NCBI RefSeq assembly: GCF_003955715.1
Contig: NZ_CP034463.1
Coordinates: 2,666,001 to 2,730,000 of the forward strand
From: Streptomyces aquilus
GTDB lineage: Bacteria; Actinomycetota; Actinomycetes; Streptomycetales; Streptomycetaceae
Length of the DNA stretch: 64,000 nt
Reading direction: 5' to 3'
The notes under the pieces are model-generated. The model saw only the letters and a program-made list of their open reading frames with translations. It ran no database searches and was not told where the DNA came from. A program made the position numbers and the translations under genes. This document shows, piece after piece, positions 61,029-64,000 of the stretch. Every line of letters starts with the position of its first letter. Position 1 is the stretch's first letter.

Positions 61029-61933
61029 ATCGACCACCCGGCGGCGATGGCGGCGACCTCGTCCCGTTCGTCCTCGGGCAGCAGCCTGCTCGGCGGCCGG
61101 ACATCGCGGCGGCACAACCCCAGAGAGGCGAGAGCCTCCTTGACGACGGTGACGTTGTTGGCGGAGCCGTTTGCGGCGCGGAGTTCCTCGAAGCGCCGGA
61201 TCTGCTCCCAGACCTTCATCGCCCCCGGATAGTCACCGGATCGAAGCGCTTCGATCATGTTCAGCGAGACGGCCGGGGCGACGTTCACCAGCCCCGAGGT
61301 GAACCCGGTGGCACCCGCCGAAAAGTAGGAGGGGGCATACGGCTCGGCGAGCCCCGCGACCCACACGAATCGATCGAGCCCCGCGTCCCGGGCGAAGCCG
61401 GCGAACCTGGACGCGTCCGGAACGGCGTACTTCACCCCGATGACGTTCGGGCAGGAATCGGCCAGCTCGGCCAACCGCACCCCACTGAGCTGGGCATTAC
61501 GGATGTACGGCACGACGCCCAGCTCGGGCACGGCCTCGGCGATGGCGCGGTGGTAGTCGACCCAGCCGCCCTGGGAGACGTACGGATGGACGGGCTGGTG
61601 GACCATCACCATGGCGGCGCCCAGCTCCCGGGCATGACGAGCGGAGGCGACAGCGGTCGGAATGTCATGCCCGACACCGACGAGGATCACGGCACGCTCA
61701 CCGGCCTCGTCGATCGTCATCTCGGTGACGAGCTGCCGCTCCTCCGGGGCCAAGGCATAGAACTCGCCGGTGTTCCCGTTGGGGGTGAGCGTCCTGATCC
61801 CCCCGTCGAGCAGACGACGCAGCAGGGCCCGGTGGGCGTCCTGGTCGACGGAGCCGTCCTCGGCGAAGGGGGTCACCGGGATCGCGACCACGTCGGCCAG
61901 GGCGGCCCGCTGGGTCTCGAACGTCGCTGTCAT
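61025..61933 (-). CDS. DHDPS/NAL-family lyase or dehydratase for 2-keto-3-deoxy sugar acids
   Basis: 302 residues. TIM barrel with TLTPNGNTGEFYALAPEERQ, conserved Y143 in VVPYIRN and the Schiff-base Lys K168 in VIGVKYAVPD. Family members here include 5-dehydro-4-deoxyglucarate dehydratase and 2-keto-3-deoxy-arabinonate dehydratase, both yielding 2-oxoglutarate semialdehyde. That would be consumed by the aldehyde dehydrogenase at 36.7-38.2 kb. ATGA overlaps with the GntR gene upstream and the dehydratase downstream. Confidence 0.88.
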   Translation of the reverse strand: MTATFETQRAALADVVAIPVTPFAEDGSVDQDAHRALLRRLLDGGIRTLTPNGNTGEFYALAPEERQLVTEMTIDEAGERAVILVGVGHDIPTAVASARHARELGAAMVMVHQPVHPYVSQGGWVDYHRAIAEAVPELGVVPYIRNAQLSGVRLAELADSCPNVIGVKYAVPDASRFAGFARDAGLDRFVWVAGLAEPYAPSYFSAGATGFTSGLVNVAPAVSLNMIEALRSGDYPGAMKVWEQIRRFEELRAANGSANNVTVVKEALASLGLCRRDVRPPSRLLPEDERDEVAAIAAGWSI

Positions 61934-62598
61934 GCCTGACCGTCCTCTCCCTGAGCCTCGGACCCGGCGTCCGGGAAGGCCCGTTGCACGAACGAGGCGA
62001 TGTGCGCGTGGAGGGCGCGGGCGGCGCCGTCGGCGTCACCGTCGAGGGCGAGCCGCAGGATCTCGCGGTGCTCACCGGCCTCCCGCTCCCAGGAGGGCGA
62101 GGCCGCCCAGGCGACGGCGGAGACGAGGGCCGCCTGATCACGGACCTCGTCGAGCATGCGGCCCAGCAGCGGGTTGCCGCACGGCAGATACAGGGCGCGG
62201 TGGAACTCCCGGTTGGCCAGCGACCGTTCGGCGGCGTCGGTGGCCCGGTCCGCACGGGTCAGCGCGTCCCGGGCCTCGTCCAGGGAAGCGCCTCGCCTGA
62301 CGGCCCGCTTCAGCGCCTCGGGTTCGAGGAGCAGCCGGACGTCGTAGACCTCGCGCGCCATGTCCGCGTCCACCATGCGCACCGTGACGCCCTTGTACTG
62401 GCTCATCACGACGAGCCCGGTACCGGCGAGGGTCTTGAGCGCCTCGCGCACCGGGGTCTTGGAGACCCCGAACTGCGCGGCGAGGTCGGTCTCGACCAGC
62501 GCCTGCCCGGGCGTCAACTGCCCGGTGAGGATGCGGTGTTTGATCGCGTCCAGCACGAACTGCGTGCGGGACGGGATCGGCGTGGGCACAGAGGTCAT
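61930..62598 (-). CDS. GntR-family regulator, FCD (FadR/UxuR) subfamily
   Basis: 222 residues from ATG 62598 (GAGAGG 5 nt upstream). Winged HTH at about 10-75 (LDAIKHRILTGQLTPGQALVETDLAAQFGVSKTPVREALKTLAGTGLVV) and all-helical FCD domain (about 85-210) with RLLLEPEAL, ANREFHRALY, and EHREILRLALDGD (metal/ligand His). Such regulators respond to uronates or aldonates. First gene of the catabolic operon; likely autoregulated via the palindrome at 62660-62672. Confidence 0.93.
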   Translation of the reverse strand: MTSVPTPIPSRTQFVLDAIKHRILTGQLTPGQALVETDLAAQFGVSKTPVREALKTLAGTGLVVMSQYKGVTVRMVDADMAREVYDVRLLLEPEALKRAVRRGASLDEARDALTRADRATDAAERSLANREFHRALYLPCGNPLLGRMLDEVRDQAALVSAVAWAASPSWEREAGEHREILRLALDGDADGAARALHAHIASFVQRAFPDAGSEAQGEDGQA

Positions 62599-62629
62599 GC
62601 GCGCCTCTCGGAAGTCACGTATCAGATCT

Positions 62630-62650
62630 CGCGTATCGCGTATCGCGTCT
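62630..62650 (-). repeat. heptamer tandem repeat in the gntR leader
   Basis: CGCGTAT-CGCGTAT-CGCGTCT, three 7-bp units in the 5' untranslated part between operator and start codon. Possible secondary operator or slippage site. Confidence 0.7.
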
Positions 62651-62659
62651 CATATATGA

Positions 62660-62672
62660 CGTACGAAGTACG
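62660..62672. promoter_or_regulatory. palindromic operator CGTAC-GAA-GTACG (GntR)
   Basis: Perfect 5-bp arms with a 3-nt centre, 9 nt downstream of the -10 element, i.e. over the expected transcription start. GntR/FCD operators are short palindromes of this kind. A CATATATG palindrome lies next to it (62651-62658). Confidence 0.6.
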
Positions 62673-62680
62673 ACGCGTTG

Positions 62681-62709
62681 AAGGTAGAAGTGGGCAACGA
62701 GTTCGTCAA
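62681..62709 (-). promoter_or_regulatory. sigma-70 type promoter of the gntR-dhdps-ilvD operon
   Basis: Minus strand: -35 TTGACG (62704-62709), 17-bp spacer, -10 TACCTT (62681-62686). Transcription start expected near 62674, overlapped by the operator palindrome. Confidence 0.65.
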
Positions 62710-62938
62710 TGCTTCTGACAAAGGAAGTTGAGGTTGCCGGTCGGACAACGTGGGTCTCACCCTCGCGGCGCGGCACCCGGCGACGGCGGGAAGGGGACGT
62801 GTCGGGGGGTGTCCGCCCGCATCGGTTGGCGCGTCAACGCGGCCGCCCCTTGTGGAGGACCGATTCCGCGCCGTTCCGAGAACGGACACCCCCGGCGCGG
62901 CCCCGGCCCCCACGCACCGAACCGCACACAACGCGCTC

Positions 62939-63529
62939 TCAGGACGGCGACCACCCCGGCGTCCGCCCACTCAGCCCCACCGCCCGCTCCAGTACCGTCG
63001 CGTCGTCCGCGACCGGCACCACCGGTCCGAAGATGCCCCCGCCCCGGCTGGGGTCCTCGGCGGCGGCCAGCAGAAAGCCGTACGTCGCCTGAAGCGCGGC
63101 AGGATCGGGCTCGTACCGCTGCCCGGTCGCGACGGCGAGATCCCAGCCGTGGATCACCAGCTCATCGACCGCGACGGCTCCCCCGACCTCCCCCGGCAGA
63201 TCGACCCCGCCGGCCCGGGTCATCCCGGTCCACGCGGCCGGATCGCGCCACGCCTCCGCGAGCTCGGCCAGCACCTTCGGAAGCTCCTCCCGCCAGCCGG
63301 GCCCGATGTCAGGGACCGCGGCGGTCGGCGGCGTGTCGGTCGTGGCGCCGAGATCCTTGCGCGCGGCATCACGGAACGCGACGGACAGATGCAGCAGGTG
63401 GCCCAGGACGTTACGTACCGCGTACTCGGGGCACGGCGTCCCGCCCGCCAGCTGCTCGTCGGTCACCGCCTCCGCGAGGCGCGCCACGACACGGGTCTGC
63501 GGTCCGAGATCCAGGGGCACGTCGGTCAT
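62939..63529 (-). CDS. TIGR03086-type metal-binding protein (maleylpyruvate isomerase-like DinB fold)
   Basis: 196 residues from ATG 63529 with AGGAGAAG upstream. GTPCPEYAVRNVLGHLLHLSVAFRDA carries the first metal His residues, and VAVDELVIHGWDLAVATG the second. Actinobacterial family related to mycothiol-dependent isomerases; function unknown. Single gene. Confidence 0.88.
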   Translation of the reverse strand: MTDVPLDLGPQTRVVARLAEAVTDEQLAGGTPCPEYAVRNVLGHLLHLSVAFRDAARKDLGATTDTPPTAAVPDIGPGWREELPKVLAELAEAWRDPAAWTGMTRAGGVDLPGEVGGAVAVDELVIHGWDLAVATGQRYEPDPAALQATYGFLLAAAEDPSRGGGIFGPVVPVADDATVLERAVGLSGRTPGWSPS

Positions 63530-63677
63530 TCGCTTCTCCTCAGAACGTCGTCTGAGAGGAAGACCGCCCCCACCCCCGAAACTCATCGCCGCCCGCCGGA
63601 CCCACCCCCTCCCCGGCGCTTTTCTAGGGCACCTTCCCCATCCGCCCACCCCCTCCTTAGCGCCACGATCAACAGGC

Positions 63678-64000
63678 ATGACACCCCGGCCAACCCGTCC
63701 CCACCGCCTCCTCCACGACCCCAACGCCCGCCTCTACCTCACCGCGGTCGTCGTCTCCGGCTTCGGCACCTCCGCGCTGTGGCTGGCCTCCGGCGTCTGG
63801 GTCAAAGACCTCACCGGCTCGAACGGCCTCGCCGCCCTGTGCATGCTCGCGATGTGGGCCCCCACCCTGGCCGGCCCCGCCCTCGGCACACTCGCCGACC
63901 GCACCCGCCGCAAACCGCTCCTCGTCGGAGCGAACCTGCTCCTGGCCACCCTCCTGCTCACCCTCACCACCGTGGACGCCTCCGGCGACCTGTGGCTCCT
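63678..64000 (+). CDS. MFS transporter, N-terminal part (cut by window end)
   Basis: 107 residues visible from ATG 63678. Cytosolic start RPHRLLHDPNARLYLTAVVVSGFG leads into spans 1-3, with motif A-like GTLADRTRRKPLLVGAN between spans 2 and 3 and the WLASGVWVKDLTGSNGLA loop. Resembles antibiotic or macrolide-type MFS exporters. Divergent from the TIGR03086 gene; truncated at the edge, so type and substrate are open. Confidence 0.85.
   Translation, partial: MTPRPTRPHRLLHDPNARLYLTAVVVSGFGTSALWLASGVWVKDLTGSNGLAALCMLAMWAPTLAGPALGTLADRTRRKPLLVGANLLLATLLLTLTTVDASGDLWL

Larger units (their letters stand above)
62599..62938. other. 340-bp region upstream of the GntR operon
   Basis: No gene seen. 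From 62599 to 62710 it holds the GntR leader, heptamer repeats, operator and promoter (listed separately). From about 62760 to 62938 it is GC-rich sequence between the GntR promoter and the stop of the TIGR03086 gene, with several G/C runs but no convincing hairpin with a T-tract. Confidence 0.7.

Noticed and set aside
1..64000. CRISPR arrays, IS elements, integrase or attachment sites
   Set aside because: No regularly spaced repeats, transposase or integrase motifs, or target-site duplications were seen on either strand.

Overview
The window is a piece of Streptomyces-type actinomycete chromosome. The sequence is very GC-rich with strong third-position GC bias. Starts are often GTG, and genes are packed with ATGA, GTGA or TGATG overlaps. 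Signature genes include an LAETG-anchored surface protein, a riboswitch-led cobalamin cluster, ectABCD and many Tat/Sec-exported polysaccharide-degrading enzymes. The order pit transporter - cob genes - LAETG protein - ect genes matches what I recall of the S. coelicolor SCO1844-SCO1867 region (recalled, not checked). The two ends cut a class II aldolase gene (left) and an MFS transporter gene (right). I saw no rRNA, tRNA, CRISPR array, IS element or prophage.

Layout. (1) 1-2.9 kb: aldolase, secreted GH25 lysozyme, and a PiT phosphate transporter with PHO-box-like repeats in front plus a small membrane protein. (2) 3.1-21.3 kb: cobalamin synthesis in two blocks. A B12 riboswitch and a short leader ORF precede cobD-cobQ-cobN-chlID-cobO-cobB-cobI. 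A ZIP metal transporter on the other strand separates these from cobM-cobL-cbiG/cobJ-cobH-cbiX-cobC. The gene set mixes aerobic-type (CobN) and anaerobic-type (CbiG, CbiX) steps. (3) 21.3-28.1 kb: LAETG protein, amidohydrolase, a polar amino acid ABC transporter, a class V aminotransferase and a DinB-like protein. (4) 28.4-31.6 kb: the ectABCD ectoine/hydroxyectoine operon. (5) 31.6-45.3 kb: mixed housekeeping genes (PLP enzyme, DsbA/FrnE, GlxA-type regulator, MFS, DUF1349, ketoglutarate semialdehyde dehydrogenase with a divergent IclR regulator, GNAT, class B PBP, purine permease, SigE-family sigma factor with a membrane partner). A textbook 6C small RNA follows the sigma pair, then a secreted HAD phosphatase.

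(6) 45.4-62.6 kb: a pectin/rhamnogalacturonan utilisation locus, all on the minus strand and read from 62.6 down to 45.4 kb. It begins with a GntR regulator (own promoter and palindromic operator), a DHDPS-family enzyme and an IlvD/Edd dehydratase. Two sugar ABC permeases, a Gfo/Idh/MocA oxidoreductase, a PmoA-like protein, a cytosolic GH43 and the solute-binding lipoprotein follow. Then come the exported CE12 esterase, PL1 lyase, two CE8 pectinesterases, a cytosolic alpha/beta hydrolase and a PL9 lyase. Inferred flow: exported enzymes demethylate, deacetylate and cleave pectin; oligomers are imported and trimmed; sugar acids pass through the dehydratase, the DHDPS-family enzyme and the ketoglutarate semialdehyde dehydrogenase at 36.7 kb to 2-oxoglutarate. 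A 51-codon ORF inside the transporter operon resembles the C-terminus of a PL1 lyase and looks like a gene remnant. (7) 62.9-64 kb: a TIGR03086-type metal-binding protein and the start of an MFS transporter.

Points most worth a second look: the 6C RNA, the PL1 remnant, the coupled leader ORF between riboswitch and cobD, the mixed B12 pathway with two cobalt-chelatase types, and the inverted-repeat architecture upstream of a possibly leaderless ectA.
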